Assembly (NCBI GenBank): GCA_028696165.1
Contig: JAQVHQ010000020.1
Span: forward strand, 1 to 55,828
Direction of reading: 5' to 3'
DNA: 55,828 nt
Origin: Lachnospiraceae bacterium
Lineage (GTDB): Bacteria > Bacillota > Clostridia > Lachnospirales > Lachnospiraceae
Below, piece after piece: positions 26,299 through 35,487 of the stretch (its first letter is position 1; the number at the start of each line of letters is the position of its first letter). Made by a program: the position numbers and the translations under genes. The notes beneath the pieces were generated by a model. That model searched no databases and was not told the DNA's origin. It worked only from the letters and a program-made list of their open reading frames with translations.

Positions 26299-27317
26299 TT
26301 ATTTGTTTTTTAGGAGTGCCTTCAGTTTGGCAATTTCTGAGTCTTTTTCAGCGAGAATATTATCTTTTTCAGCAATAGTAGTTTTCAAATTGCTAATTTC
26401 TTCTCGATTCTGTTTGATTTCGGTCAAATAAGTGTTTTGATCTAAGATTTCAATCCCTTCCAGATACAAATCAAGCACCTCCTTTGGATTATCTTCACCA
26501 TATATTATAACATCATCTCTGATATTTTTGAAGTATGGAAATTGGGCAACGATTGCATCCACTTGCTGGAGAGTGTTCGCAGTAAGAAACGCAAGCTAGG
26601 CTTCCAATTCGTTCTGTGGATTTTTAATTAAGGAACCGAAAATATCAAGAGCAATGTAGACGTATTCCTGTAACATGTCCATGGGCAATCCGGAGTCAAA
26701 GACTTGATGACTGCGATGAATATAAGTATCTGAGAAATAATGGAATTCTTTTATACTGTGTTCCATAAGTACAATAGTATAAACTTTATGGATTTTTGAA
26801 TAATCGATGACATCATCTGTCACGCTTTCATTAGGTTCGCCTGTAGCTTCAATATATTTTGCAATTAGGGAATTATATTGGTTGGTAATCAAACTGGAAG
26901 AGTAGATAGCAGAGCGTGTATTGGGGAAAAGAGAACCGATACATTGCATCTCGATATTGGCAAGACTTTTGTCTGTAAATTGGACTAGAATGTCCAGATA
27001 TATACGTTTGCTCTTTATATGATAATTATTTTTTTCTACTGGAAGTGCCTGTAGAATTGTGATTTCACGCCCAAGTATCTGACTTAAAAATCGAGCAAGC
27101 CGCAACGGATGAATTTCCGGATCAAAGATAGAGCGAAAACCCGGTCATAAGTGAGTTTGAGCACGTTTTGTAAAGAATAGATGGAAATGATATGTTCTTT
27201 TGATTGTTTGCTGAGAACATGCCAGATTTTTGAAGTATCCTCAGTGGCGGTTAATATACTGATGATTTCTTCGCGGGTACGTGATTTTAGGTGCTGTTTT
27301 ACATTGTTTTGTTTCAT
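26299..27317 (-). pseudogene. Decayed Rpn/PD-(D/E)XK family transposase-nuclease
   Basis: The minus strand encodes a protein of the Rpn (recombination-promoting nuclease) or PD-(D/E)XK transposase family in three pieces. The first piece (27317 to about 27105) ends in YDRVF and then loses frame by about one base; the second frame continues FDPEIHPLRLARFLSQILGREI and LDILVQFTDKSLANIEMQ. A TAG stop at about 26595 interrupts a position where the family usually has Trp (EA-W-LAFLTA). The third piece ends in a coiled-coil-like EKDNILAEKDSEIAKLKALL. AAAGGAG precedes ATG 27317. Two independent lesions show it is dead. Confidence 0.8.
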
Positions 27318-27377
27318 AGGGAGAACTCCTTTCGATAGAAACATAGATTATTAGATTAGATATTAGAAGTGAATTTT

Positions 27378-27392
27378 GTCAGCATAGCTGAC
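27378..27392. repeat. 15-bp palindrome GTCAGCATAGCTGAC, copy 1
   Basis: A perfect GTCAGC-ATA-GCTGAC dyad that recurs identically at 49101-49115. It lies just upstream of the dead transposase gene. It may be the trace of a small repeat element. Confidence 0.6.
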
Positions 27393-27701
27393 GAATTGCC
27401 TGTAGCAAATACGCCACAGTATACTCAAATATATTGAAGAACAATCATAAGCATCACCACCTTTGCAAAAGAAAGTCTAATTAAATAAGCGGGGTATTTA
27501 GCACGAATGTGCTGGATTGAGATAGAAAAAACATGTAAGAATAGTTAAAGTATAACATGTGAAATGACAAATGTCATCTGGAATTATTTTGAGTGTTTAG
27601 ATATAAGTAATGTGTATAAAAATACCGACAGAATTTTATTAATGTGGTAAAATGGATGAAGATAAAAATGAAAAGACAATAAAAACATGGAGGCAAATGT
27701 A
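27393..27701. other. Intergenic region without recognisable gene
   Basis: About 310 nt of AT-rich sequence. It contains a small AGCAC/GTGCT hairpin near 27500 and the dyad ATGACAAATGTCAT (27564-27577), which includes the GAAATGAC word found in the giant inverted repeats. No clear promoter was fixed for the following gene. Confidence 0.5.
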
Positions 27702-27953
27702 ATGCTGGAGTTTAAATATGATACACAGTTATTAATTGAAGGAAAAGACTTAGATGAGGATGCGATTAGCGAATATTTTACAGAACATTTTAAAGGTGAC
27801 TGCTTATTGGCAGTTGGAGATGAGGAATTGATAAAGATTCATTTTCATACAAATGAACCATGGCAGGTACTAGAGTACTGTGCTTCTCTTGGTGAAATCT
27901 ATGATATAGTTGTGGAAGATATGGAAAGACAAGCTAAAGGACTGCAAGGGTAG
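27702..27953 (+). CDS. Stand-alone DAK-type (FakA middle-domain-like) protein
   Basis: An 83-residue protein resembling one domain of DAK/FakA-type kinases (YloV): YDTQLLIEGKDLDEDAI, FKGDCLLAVGDEELIKIHFHT, and PWQVLEYCASLGEIYDIVVEDM with a closing ERQ. In full FakA this sits after the DhaL kinase domain and binds FakB; here neither partner domain is present. The start at 27702 is fixed by GGAGG at 27689-27693; the upstream in-frame ATG at 27687 has no site. It ends 50 nt before an FGGY kinase gene and may be co-transcribed. It could be a remnant or a functional small partner. Confidence 0.65.
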   Translation: MLEFKYDTQLLIEGKDLDEDAISEYFTEHFKGDCLLAVGDEELIKIHFHTNEPWQVLEYCASLGEIYDIVVEDMERQAKGLQG

Positions 27954-28003
27954 CGCATTATGAAAAATATCTGCAGGTAATACAGGGCAAAGGTGGTAAA
28001 CAT

Positions 28004-29308
28004 ATGAGAACAATCGGAATAGATATCGGGACTACCAGTATAAGTGCAGCTGTTGTACGGGTAGAGGATAGAACTATTGAAAAGGCATACACAATCGAGA
28101 ATGGTAGTTTCCAGGATACAAGGTACGTATGGGAAAAACAGCAGAATCCGGAAATAATCATTTCTAAGGCCAAAGGGCTGGTGGATGAAATCATGGAAGA
28201 ATACGATGATATTCAAAGTATCGGACTGACAGGTCAGATGCATGGTATTGTATATGTGAATGCAGAAGGCAGACATATAAGTCCCTTATATACCTGGCAG
28301 GATGGCAGCGGCAGTCAGCCTTGCTGCGGTGAATCAAGTGTATGTGATATACTGGAAGAAAAGTACAATGTCAAAACTTACAGTGGCTTTGGTTTAGTGA
28401 CCTATCTATATCAGAATAAAATGAATACAGTTCCCCGGGATGCGGCTCATTTCTGCAATATTATGGACTATCTTGGTATGATTCTCACGGAGAGAAAAGT
28501 ACCCTTAATGCATCAGAGCAACGCAGCTGGTCTGGGAATATATGATGTGCAAAATAATTGCTTTATTACACAGGTTATAGAAAACATGGGTGGAGATGTA
28601 TCACTTCTTCCTGAAGTGACAGAAGAACTGCAGATCCAGGGTTATTATCATAATATTCCGGTTTATGTTGCCATAGGAGATAATCAGGCAAGTTTTCTGG
28701 GTTCCGTGAAAGATATGTCAGATGCTATACTGGTAAATATGGGAACTGGTGGTCAGATTTCTGTCTGGACAGATACTTATTATAAGGTTGATGGCGTGGA
28801 GACCAGACCATTTTTGAAGGATAGTTATCTTCTGGTGGGAGCATCACTTTGCGGCGGACGGGCTTATGCTATGCTAAAGGATTTCTTTCAAATGTATGGT
28901 AATGCGCTTGGAGTAAAGGATATTAATCATTATGAGATTATGGCAAAGTTTCTGGAAGAAGATAATGATGCGGATACAGCATCATTAATGGTTAATACTT
29001 GCTTCTGTGGGACCAGAGAAGCTCCTGAAAAGAGAGGTTCTATTGAAAATATCGGAATTGATAACTTTACGCCGGCGGCATTTACGCGGGGAGTACTAGA
29101 GGGTATGGCTGGTGAATTATCTGACATGTACCAGCAAATTGAGAAAAAAACAGGAATAAAAAGAAGCAAAATGACAGCTTCAGGAAATGGGTTAAGGCTG
29201 AACCAATATCTTCAGAAATGTATGTGTTCTAAATTCCATATGTCTTTAGAACTGGCAGAACATAAAGAAGAGGCGGCCTATGGTGCCGCAATTACAGGAA
29301 TATTATAG
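28004..29308 (+). CDS. FGGY carbohydrate kinase, sedoheptulokinase-like
   Basis: A 434-residue FGGY kinase. The N-terminal phosphate loop is GIDIGTTSISAAVV; the substrate-site stretch TGQMHGIVYVN followed by SPLYTWQDGSG is most like sedoheptulokinase. The second domain has LVNMGTGGQISVW, GGRAYAMLKDFF, and the FGGY-type ASGNGLRLN near the C-terminus. The substrate is uncertain: a heptulose or pentulose would both fit. In an arabinan region L-ribulose is conceivable but the motif does not point that way. The gene ends overlapping with the beginning of an alternative frame of the next, whose true start is 29343. Confidence 0.8.
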   Translation: MRTIGIDIGTTSISAAVVRVEDRTIEKAYTIENGSFQDTRYVWEKQQNPEIIISKAKGLVDEIMEEYDDIQSIGLTGQMHGIVYVNAEGRHISPLYTWQDGSGSQPCCGESSVCDILEEKYNVKTYSGFGLVTYLYQNKMNTVPRDAAHFCNIMDYLGMILTERKVPLMHQSNAAGLGIYDVQNNCFITQVIENMGGDVSLLPEVTEELQIQGYYHNIPVYVAIGDNQASFLGSVKDMSDAILVNMGTGGQISVWTDTYYKVDGVETRPFLKDSYLLVGASLCGGRAYAMLKDFFQMYGNALGVKDINHYEIMAKFLEEDNDADTASLMVNTCFCGTREAPEKRGSIENIGIDNFTPAAFTRGVLEGMAGELSDMYQQIEKKTGIKRSKMTASGNGLRLNQYLQKCMCSKFHMSLELAEHKEEAAYGAAITGIL

Positions 29309-29342
29309 GGACTTAAAGCTAAAAAAAACAGCAGGAGAAATT

Positions 29343-30008
29343 ATGAAGAGAAATGTAGATTTAAAAGATATTTCCGATGGAAATTTATATGGACTTAACG
29401 ATATGGTAAAGGCGGACTGTCAGGATTGCAAAGGATGCAGTGACTGCTGTCGGGGAATGGGGGAATCAATCATATTAGACCCGCTGGATATTCACCGTTT
29501 AAAAGAAAATCTCGGACTTTCCTTTGATGAACTTCTTCAGGATAAAATAGAACTTCATCTGGTAGACGGGGTGATTCTCCCTAATTTGAAAATGTCAGGT
29601 GAGCGGGACTGCTGTACATTTCTGGATGAGACTGGAAGATGCTCTATACATGGATTTCGCCCGGGCATTTGTCGTCTGTTCCCGCTGGGAAGATATTATG
29701 AGAATCGTTCTTTTCAATATTTCCTGCAGGTGCATGAGTGCAAAAATACAAATCGCTCAAAGGTAAAAGTAAAGAAATGGATAGATACACCAGAAGTGAC
29801 AAAGTATCAGCAGTTTATCTCAGACTGGCACTTTTTCCTTAATGATGTGGAGGATTGGCTGGAGACGGTTGTGGAAGAACAGATGCGAAAAGAAGTGGTG
29901 CTGTTGATATTGCAGACTTTTTATGTACAGATTTTTCACAGTGGGAAAGATTTTTACGAACAATTCAATCAGCGGCTGAGTGAGGTTAAAAGTTATCTGC
30001 ATCTGTAG
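29343..30008 (+). CDS. YkgJ family cysteine cluster protein
   Basis: A 221-residue protein with the YkgJ/zinc-chelating signature: DCQDCKGCSDCCRGMG at about residues 24-39, then CCTFLDETGRCSIHGFRPGICRLFPLG. The cysteines probably bind an iron-sulfur cluster or zinc. The role of the family is unknown. The C-terminal 100 residues are helical. ATG 29343 is chosen because GCAGGAGAA lies 6 nt upstream; the longer in-frame start would overlap the kinase gene. Confidence 0.8.
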   Translation: MKRNVDLKDISDGNLYGLNDMVKADCQDCKGCSDCCRGMGESIILDPLDIHRLKENLGLSFDELLQDKIELHLVDGVILPNLKMSGERDCCTFLDETGRCSIHGFRPGICRLFPLGRYYENRSFQYFLQVHECKNTNRSKVKVKKWIDTPEVTKYQQFISDWHFFLNDVEDWLETVVEEQMRKEVVLLILQTFYVQIFHSGKDFYEQFNQRLSEVKSYLHL

Positions 30009-30032
30009 GTTACGGGAAATGGAGTGTGTAAT

Positions 30033-31070
30033 GTGATAGATACGGTTAAGAGTTGGATTACCAGACATATTAATAGGGATTCGCTGGAATTGGGGATTAA
30101 AATATCTGTTGGGATTGTGATTTCTATTTTATTAGCGGAGTTCATCGGTATGGATTTTGCACCGTCTACAGGAGTGGTTGCACTTCTAAGCATCCAGGCG
30201 ACGAAACGGGAGTCTGTGAAAACAGCAGTAAGAAGAATTATTTCCTTTGGCTATACTCTTGGAATATGTTATCTGGTTCATGATGAGATAGGTGCCAATA
30301 CAGCTGCATTTACGTTGGCAGTTTTAGGTATTGTTCTGCTGTCCGTCCTTTTGGGGTGGGCAGATACTCTGTCGGTAAATATTGTGATTGCAGTACATTT
30401 ATTCATGATGCACCAGCCATTTACACAGCATCTGGTTATCAATGAGACGGAAAGAGTGATAATCGGTATGACAGTTGCTTTTCTGGTTAACTGGTATACA
30501 CCGAACCGGGAAGCTGCTTATCAAAAACGGTTTTCAAGTCTTGAGTCAGAGATGTCGCAGCTGCTAATTCTTTATGGGAGTTTCTTAAGAGGGCAGCAGG
30601 CTATGGACACAGGAGAGGCAATGCTAAAGAGCATAAAGAAAAAAATTGAGGATGGAATGCGAGATGCGCAGAACTTTTATAATAATACTCTGCGCCTGCA
30701 TGCAAAATATTATGTAAACTATATGGGCATGAGGGAACGGGAATGGGTTTTACTTTCCAATATAAAAAAGGAACTGGATACATTGCAGAATGTTCCGCAA
30801 AGTGGTGCATATTTGGCTGAATATGCGGAAGAAATGGCAAAAACAATTGCAGTGGAACGACCGTTGGAGGAATGGGGAAAGAATTATGAAACTGTATATG
30901 AGAAGATGAATGCGATTCCTTTGCCTTCAGACCGGGTAGAATTTCAGGAGCAGACAGCTCTGTTCTCTGTGCTGAATGATTTTAATGAGATTGTTCAGAT
31001 TAAGAGGAATTTTATTGCAGGATTGACAGAGACTCAGAAAAAACGGTATTGGAGAAAAATGAATCAATAG
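30033..31070 (+). CDS. Aromatic acid exporter family protein (FUSC-like)
   Basis: A 345-residue protein with five to six hydrophobic helices in the first 160 residues (GIKISVGIVISILLAEFIGMDF, GVVALLSIQATKRESVKTAVRR, GMTVAFLVNWYTP). A long helical cytoplasmic part follows. This is the layout of the ArAE_1/FUSC family in Firmicutes, thought to export aromatic acids. The start is GTG 30033 with GGAG at 30021-30024. An earlier GTG at 30024 overlaps the ribosome site. It follows the YkgJ gene by 24 nt and may share its transcript. Confidence 0.8.
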   Translation: MIDTVKSWITRHINRDSLELGIKISVGIVISILLAEFIGMDFAPSTGVVALLSIQATKRESVKTAVRRIISFGYTLGICYLVHDEIGANTAAFTLAVLGIVLLSVLLGWADTLSVNIVIAVHLFMMHQPFTQHLVINETERVIIGMTVAFLVNWYTPNREAAYQKRFSSLESEMSQLLILYGSFLRGQQAMDTGEAMLKSIKKKIEDGMRDAQNFYNNTLRLHAKYYVNYMGMREREWVLLSNIKKELDTLQNVPQSGAYLAEYAEEMAKTIAVERPLEEWGKNYETVYEKMNAIPLPSDRVEFQEQTALFSVLNDFNEIVQIKRNFIAGLTETQKKRYWRKMNQ

Positions 31071-31152
31071 CGGGGCGAAAAAGCGTAGATATATGCGGCT
31101 TATGATGAGTGGAAAGAAGGCGTAAGATGGAGCAGAGATAGTGATAAATGAA

Positions 31153-31181
31153 TTGACAACCATTATTACAATGGTTATAAT
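31153..31181 (+). promoter_or_regulatory. Consensus sigmaA promoter with operator dyad in the spacer
   Basis: -35 TTGACA at 31153-31158, 17-nt spacer, -10 TATAAT at 31176-31181: a perfect consensus. The 17-nt spacer itself is the dyad ACCATT-N5-AATGGT, which would place a bound repressor across the promoter. The leader would be only about 15 nt before the regulator ATG at 31203. Confidence 0.8.
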
Positions 31182-31202
31182 AATCAAAAAGGAGAGATGC
31201 CC

Positions 31203-32189
31203 ATGAGTAATTCTGCGGATATCCGCAAAGAAAATAAAAAAGCGATATATCGATTTATGCTGGACGGAAATCAATATACGAAGCAGCAGGTATCTATCGG
31301 AACTGGTTTAAGTGTTGCGACTTGCAATACTCTTCTGAACGATATGCAGATGCAGGGCATCGTCACAGGAGGGGATAAAATCTCTGGTGAAGTTGGAAGA
31401 AGTTCTGTACTTTATCAGATAAAGGATGATCATGAGAGCTATCTGGCGATTCATTTTCTGGTTGAACATGGAATGAAGATGGTTGAGACAATCCTATTTT
31501 CAGCCACAGGTAAAATCTTGAATCAGGAAAAAAGGGAGTATAAATTAGTTGATTATACTCTGGTAGAGAGCATGATAGAAGGTATTATGGAAAAATATCA
31601 TGGTATTACCCAGATTATAGTGGGAACACCAAGTATAGCGGAACATGGAATTGTGAAGCATTGTGACATTCCAGAGTTAGAGAATGTACCTATGAAGGCA
31701 AACTTAGAGGCGCGTTTTAAAGTGCCGGTTGCGATTGAAAATGACATGCATCACAAGGCCTTTGGTTATTGCAAGAAGACAAATACGGAGAATGAAGTTA
31801 TTACATTGGGATATTATCCCAGTCATATCCTTCCGGGAACAGTAACCATTTACAAAGGGATGATTGTGAAAGGGGCTAACAGCTTTGCCGGAATGACAGG
31901 ATTTCTGCCCTATGAGGTCAACCGTCAGGAACAGCTTGATATGCTGCAACCAGAGACCTGCATACCCTTTATTGCCAAGTCTATATGCGCGATTATTGTG
32001 CTTCTTAATCCCGGAACCATCGTATTGACCGGGGATTTAATTGAAGAAAACATGATGGAAAAAGTGAAAGAAAAATGTTTGGCAGATATACCAAAAGAGT
32101 ATATACCACAGTTCTTATTAGTAGATAGTTTCGACGAATATTATTATGAAGGTATGTATCAGTTAGCAGTGGAACAAAAAGTACTTTGA
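31203..32189 (+). CDS. ROK family transcriptional regulator
   Basis: A 328-residue ROK-type regulator. Residues 1-60 form a winged helix (AIYRFMLDGNQYTKQQVSIG, TCNTLLNDMQMQGIV). Residues 80-328 form the actin-like ROK domain, with IENDMHHKAFGY, the KGANSFAGMTGFLP segment replacing the usual HxG motif, and GTIVLTGDLI. The zinc-binding CxCG cluster of ROK kinases is not seen, so it is probably a non-catalytic sensor. ATG 31203 is chosen over 31197 because of AAGGAGAG spacing. It has a consensus promoter with a built-in dyad and probably represses itself. A DUF1349 gene follows. Confidence 0.8.
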   Translation: MSNSADIRKENKKAIYRFMLDGNQYTKQQVSIGTGLSVATCNTLLNDMQMQGIVTGGDKISGEVGRSSVLYQIKDDHESYLAIHFLVEHGMKMVETILFSATGKILNQEKREYKLVDYTLVESMIEGIMEKYHGITQIIVGTPSIAEHGIVKHCDIPELENVPMKANLEARFKVPVAIENDMHHKAFGYCKKTNTENEVITLGYYPSHILPGTVTIYKGMIVKGANSFAGMTGFLPYEVNRQEQLDMLQPETCIPFIAKSICAIIVLLNPGTIVLTGDLIEENMMEKVKEKCLADIPKEYIPQFLLVDSFDEYYYEGMYQLAVEQKVL

Positions 32190-32276
32190 TATTGAAAAAA
32201 ATTAAAAGTACTGAAAATAAAAAGTTCAATATAAATAAATGATAAAAAGAGAAATCTAAATTCAAGGAGGAACAAA

Positions 32277-32861
32277 ATGTTTGATGTAAACCAATTAAAA
32301 TGGACAAGAGAACCCAATGAGTACACTATAGGTGATGACAAGATTAGTATTATCACAAAGCCGAATACGGATTTATGGCAGAGGACTTATTACGGATTCC
32401 AGAATGATAATGCGCCTGTACTTCAGATAAGTACAGAAGAAAAGTACTTTTCTTTTGTAGTGAAAACAGAATTTCACAGTAAGAGAAGATTTGACCAGTG
32501 TGGAGTTGTTATGTATTTAAATAGTGACAACTGGCTGAAAGCTTCTATAGAATATGAGAATGAGGAGTTTCAGAGACTGGGAAGTGTAGCTACGAATAAT
32601 GGTTATTCTGATTGGGCGACAACGGATATTGATGCGTCTATTAAGACTATGTGGTATCGTTTCAGTCGAAGAGAATCAGATTATTGTATTGAGTGTTCTA
32701 CAGATGGAGTGACTTTCAAACAGATGCGTATTTGTCATATGTGGGAAGGTGCTGAAGAAATTCAGTTTGGAATATATGCCTGCTCTCCGGAAGAGTCTTC
32801 TTTTGAAGCAATATTCACTAACATGGACATTACTGAGTGTATGTGGAAAGCACACGTTTAA
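32277..32861 (+). CDS. DUF1349 family protein
   Basis: A 194-residue protein of the DUF1349 family, a concanavalin-A-like beta sandwich. Typical segments are FSFVVKTEFHSKRRFDQCGVVMYLNSDNWLKASIEYE, and LGSVATNNGYSDWAT. Function is unknown; the fold suggests sugar-related ligand binding or hydrolysis. An AAGGAGG site lies before the ATG. A single CTAAATT half-site like those of the arabinan locus lies just before the ribosome site (about 32256-32262), perhaps by chance. It ends at a bidirectional terminator. Confidence 0.8.
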   Translation: MFDVNQLKWTREPNEYTIGDDKISIITKPNTDLWQRTYYGFQNDNAPVLQISTEEKYFSFVVKTEFHSKRRFDQCGVVMYLNSDNWLKASIEYENEEFQRLGSVATNNGYSDWATTDIDASIKTMWYRFSRRESDYCIECSTDGVTFKQMRICHMWEGAEEIQFGIYACSPEESSFEAIFTNMDITECMWKAHV

Positions 32862-32919
32862 ACGCATCGAGTAACGGCGTCCGGTTCGACTTTAATTCAG
32901 AAAATATATAAGTAATAAA

Positions 32920-32970
32920 ATAATGGAATCATTACACAGGTGATAACTGGCAATGGTTCCATTATTTTTA
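32920..32970. terminator. Bidirectional terminator between DUF1349 and MATE genes
   Basis: A 12-bp stem (32922-32933 with 32952-32963, one G-U) has T-rich flanks on both strands and lies between convergent genes. Confidence 0.75.
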
Positions 32971-32978
32971 TTATATTT

Positions 32979-34340
32979 TTATGATGCGGGTTGAAATTGT
33001 TTTTTCCATTTTTGCTGTCTGAACCGGAACACATAGATGAGTCCACGGATGGTCTCGTCCAATCCCATAGCCAGCCAGACTCCTTCTAATCCCCAGCCCA
33101 GTACAGAACCAAAGATGTAAGAAAGCAGGAAAGCTAATAGCCAGTGTCCGCTGATTCCGAATATAATAGGTGTTTTGATATCGCCTACAGAAATCAGGGC
33201 TCTGGTCATGCATATATTAATAGCTCGTCCGAATTCCAGAAGGAATTCAAGGAAGAAGATTCTTTTGGACAATGCCAATACTGCCGGATCAGAAGTAAAG
33301 ACTCTCATGACAAGATCGTTGCTTAAGAACAGAACCAGAGTCAAAGATTCGCATACGATAAAAGCGATTTTTAAGGTGCTCCACACACGTTTCTCAATGG
33401 CCTCTGACTGTTTCGCACCGAGCAGATAGCCTAACACAATCTGAGTAGCCTGAGCCAGTGCAATGGCATATACATAAGAAAAATTCGACAATGTGCTACA
33501 GTAGCCTTTGGTTGCAGTGACCATGGTTCCATATACATTTATAATACTCAAAATACACATCTGAGACAGGTTATAAGAAAAACTTTCCAACCCGGAAGGA
33601 AATGCAAGTTTACATAATTTCTTGAAAATACCCATGGAAAAAGGCCGTAAATATTCGATTCCAAGAGGCAGAGAGACCTTTTTCTTAAATAACCATATCA
33701 TCAGAATCAGTCCAACAGTTTTACTGAATACAGTAGAAATAGCAGCACCAATGATTCCTAATCGGGGTGCTCCGAGTAATCCATTGATTAATACAGCGTT
33801 TCCGCAGATATTCAGGACATTCATGATGATAGATACATACATAACTTCCTTCATGAAGGTATAGGTTCTAAGAATCGCAGCAAAATTCAAATATAAGCCC
33901 TGAACCAGGACAAAAACAGCGACTATAGCAAAATAAGTACAGGTTTCTGCAAAGATTTCTTCCTGTACATGCATGCTGGTGAAAATAGCCTTTTCTCCAA
34001 TAAGAGCTACGGCAGTGATAACCAGACAGATAATAGTAATCATACAAAGAGAAATCATGCAGGTGCGGGAGGCACTTTTATCATCTTTTGATCCAAGATA
34101 TTGAGAAAGAATTACTGTGGTTGCCATGCAGATCATATTTAATACAATGATAATCAGACTCATAATCTGATTACCATTGACTATAGCAGCTACAGATGCC
34201 TGCGAATATTGGCTGACCATGATCTGGTCAATATTGCCTACCAGAAGCTGAAGCAGCAATTCCACAAAAATAGGAATTGACATGCGAAATAGATTTTTAT
34301 TAGTGCTCATTTTCTGCAGATCTAGATTTGCTGTGTCCAT
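32979..34340 (-). CDS. MATE family efflux transporter
   Basis: A 453-residue transporter with twelve hydrophobic helices. It opens with FRMSIPIFVELLLQLLVGNIDQIMVSQYS, a clear MATE (NorM/DinF) start, and has an internal repeat of the same type near 230 (LCKLAFPSGLESFSYNLSQM). It would export cationic drugs or metabolites with Na+ or H+. Its start codon directly abuts the stop of the upstream methyltransferase gene, so translation is probably coupled. Confidence 0.9.
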   Translation of the reverse strand: MDTANLDLQKMSTNKNLFRMSIPIFVELLLQLLVGNIDQIMVSQYSQASVAAIVNGNQIMSLIIIVLNMICMATTVILSQYLGSKDDKSASRTCMISLCMITIICLVITAVALIGEKAIFTSMHVQEEIFAETCTYFAIVAVFVLVQGLYLNFAAILRTYTFMKEVMYVSIIMNVLNICGNAVLINGLLGAPRLGIIGAAISTVFSKTVGLILMIWLFKKKVSLPLGIEYLRPFSMGIFKKLCKLAFPSGLESFSYNLSQMCILSIINVYGTMVTATKGYCSTLSNFSYVYAIALAQATQIVLGYLLGAKQSEAIEKRVWSTLKIAFIVCESLTLVLFLSNDLVMRVFTSDPAVLALSKRIFFLEFLLEFGRAINICMTRALISVGDIKTPIIFGISGHWLLAFLLSYIFGSVLGWGLEGVWLAMGLDETIRGLIYVFRFRQQKWKKQFQPAS

Positions 34341-35201
34341 TTATTTTGACTCCCATCTTCCGGAAGCTCCGCAAGGCAGTACTAATCCATTAGAGGATAC
34401 TGGAAGTCCCACTTCCTGAGAGTCTACGGTTCCGTTGAATCTTTTTAATTCGGTTGCTAACATATAGGTAAGTACAGCAGGTGCAAGACCTGTGGTATAG
34501 GAATTAACCAGGAAGAATAGCGGGGTGTCACTTAATAACTTAGTGCAAAGCTGAATCAGCGGATGAATAGCTTCCTCAATTTTCCAGATTTCTCCCTTGG
34601 GACCTCTTCCATAAGAAGGGGGATCCATGATAATTGCATCATAGTGATTTTCACGGCGGATTTCACGTTCTACAAATTTTACACAATCATCTACAATCCA
34701 GCGGATAGGTGCGTCTTTAAGCCCTGAAGATACTGCATTTTCCTTCGCCCAGGTGACCATACCCTTTGAAGCATCTACATGAGTGACACTGGCTCCTGCA
34801 GCAGCGGCTGCCAGAGTAGCACCGCCGGTGTAGGCAAATAAGTTCAATACTTTAATTGGGCGGTTGGCTTTTTTGATTTTTTCGCTAAACCAGTCCCAGT
34901 TAGTAGCCTGTTCCGGGAACAGCCCTGTATGTTTAAAGCTGAATGGTTTTAAGTTAAAGGTTAATGTGTTGTACTGAATGGTCCACTGCTGTGGGAGGTC
35001 GAAGAATTCCCATTCACCGCCACCTTTTTTGCTGCGGTGGTAGTGACCATTCATCTTTTTCCATCCACGTTCTTTTTTAGGGGTATTCCATATGACCTGA
35101 GGGTCAGGACGTACCAGAAGGTAGTCACCCCAGCGTTCCAGCTTTTCTCCATTAGAAGTGTCGATAATTTCATAATCTTTCCAGTTATTTGCAATCCACA
35201 T
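34341..35201 (-). CDS. SAM-dependent methyltransferase (RlmI/COG1092-like)
   Basis: A 286-residue class I methyltransferase. The SAM site is VLNLFAYTGGATLAAAAAGA, followed by VTHVDASKGMVTWAKENA and the catalytic-type IIMDPPSYGRG. This pattern is that of the 23S rRNA m5C1962 enzyme RlmI. The usual N-terminal PUA domain is missing, so the target could differ. ATG at 35201 is chosen because GGAG lies 6 nt upstream of it; the track-like alternative at 35213 contains that site. It is first of a two-gene unit with the MATE gene. Confidence 0.8.
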   Translation of the reverse strand: MWIANNWKDYEIIDTSNGEKLERWGDYLLVRPDPQVIWNTPKKERGWKKMNGHYHRSKKGGGEWEFFDLPQQWTIQYNTLTFNLKPFSFKHTGLFPEQATNWDWFSEKIKKANRPIKVLNLFAYTGGATLAAAAAGASVTHVDASKGMVTWAKENAVSSGLKDAPIRWIVDDCVKFVEREIRRENHYDAIIMDPPSYGRGPKGEIWKIEEAIHPLIQLCTKLLSDTPLFFLVNSYTTGLAPAVLTYMLATELKRFNGTVDSQEVGLPVSSNGLVLPCGASGRWESK

Positions 35202-35355
35202 AATTTTCTCCATCTATTTAATAGGTAAGTAATCTTTGATTTCTTGAAGATTATAGCATAGATAAAGTGGGAATGGTAGTAAAGAGACAAAGAAATTCCT
35301 GCAAAAATGTCAGGAAAAGGGTGGGATAATTTCATTTTGAATTTCAGATGATGAA

Positions 35356-35409
35356 AAACTTGCAAAAAATGAATGGAAAATGAAAAAAAACGATAGATTT
35401 TGCAAGTTT
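35356..35409. repeat. 12-bp inverted repeat upstream of the aminotransferase promoter
   Basis: AAACTTGCAAAA (35356-35367) and TTTTGCAAGTTT (35398-35409) are exact inverses 30 nt apart. They end 4 nt before the -35 of the promoter. A regulator site or a terminator-like hairpin are both possible. Confidence 0.6.
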
Positions 35410-35412
35410 CTA

Positions 35413-35442
35413 TTGACAATCCGTCAAAAGACATAATAGAAT
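35413..35442 (+). promoter_or_regulatory. Promoter of the aminotransferase gene
   Basis: -35 TTGACA at 35413-35418, 18-nt spacer, -10 TAGAAT at 35437-35442. TTGAC/GTCAA forms a small dyad over the -35. The gap between 35214 and this promoter otherwise holds only the inverted repeat. Confidence 0.6.
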
Positions 35443-35487
35443 AACAGAAGTGACTTGATGGAAATAGAGATATAGGGAGAAATTATT

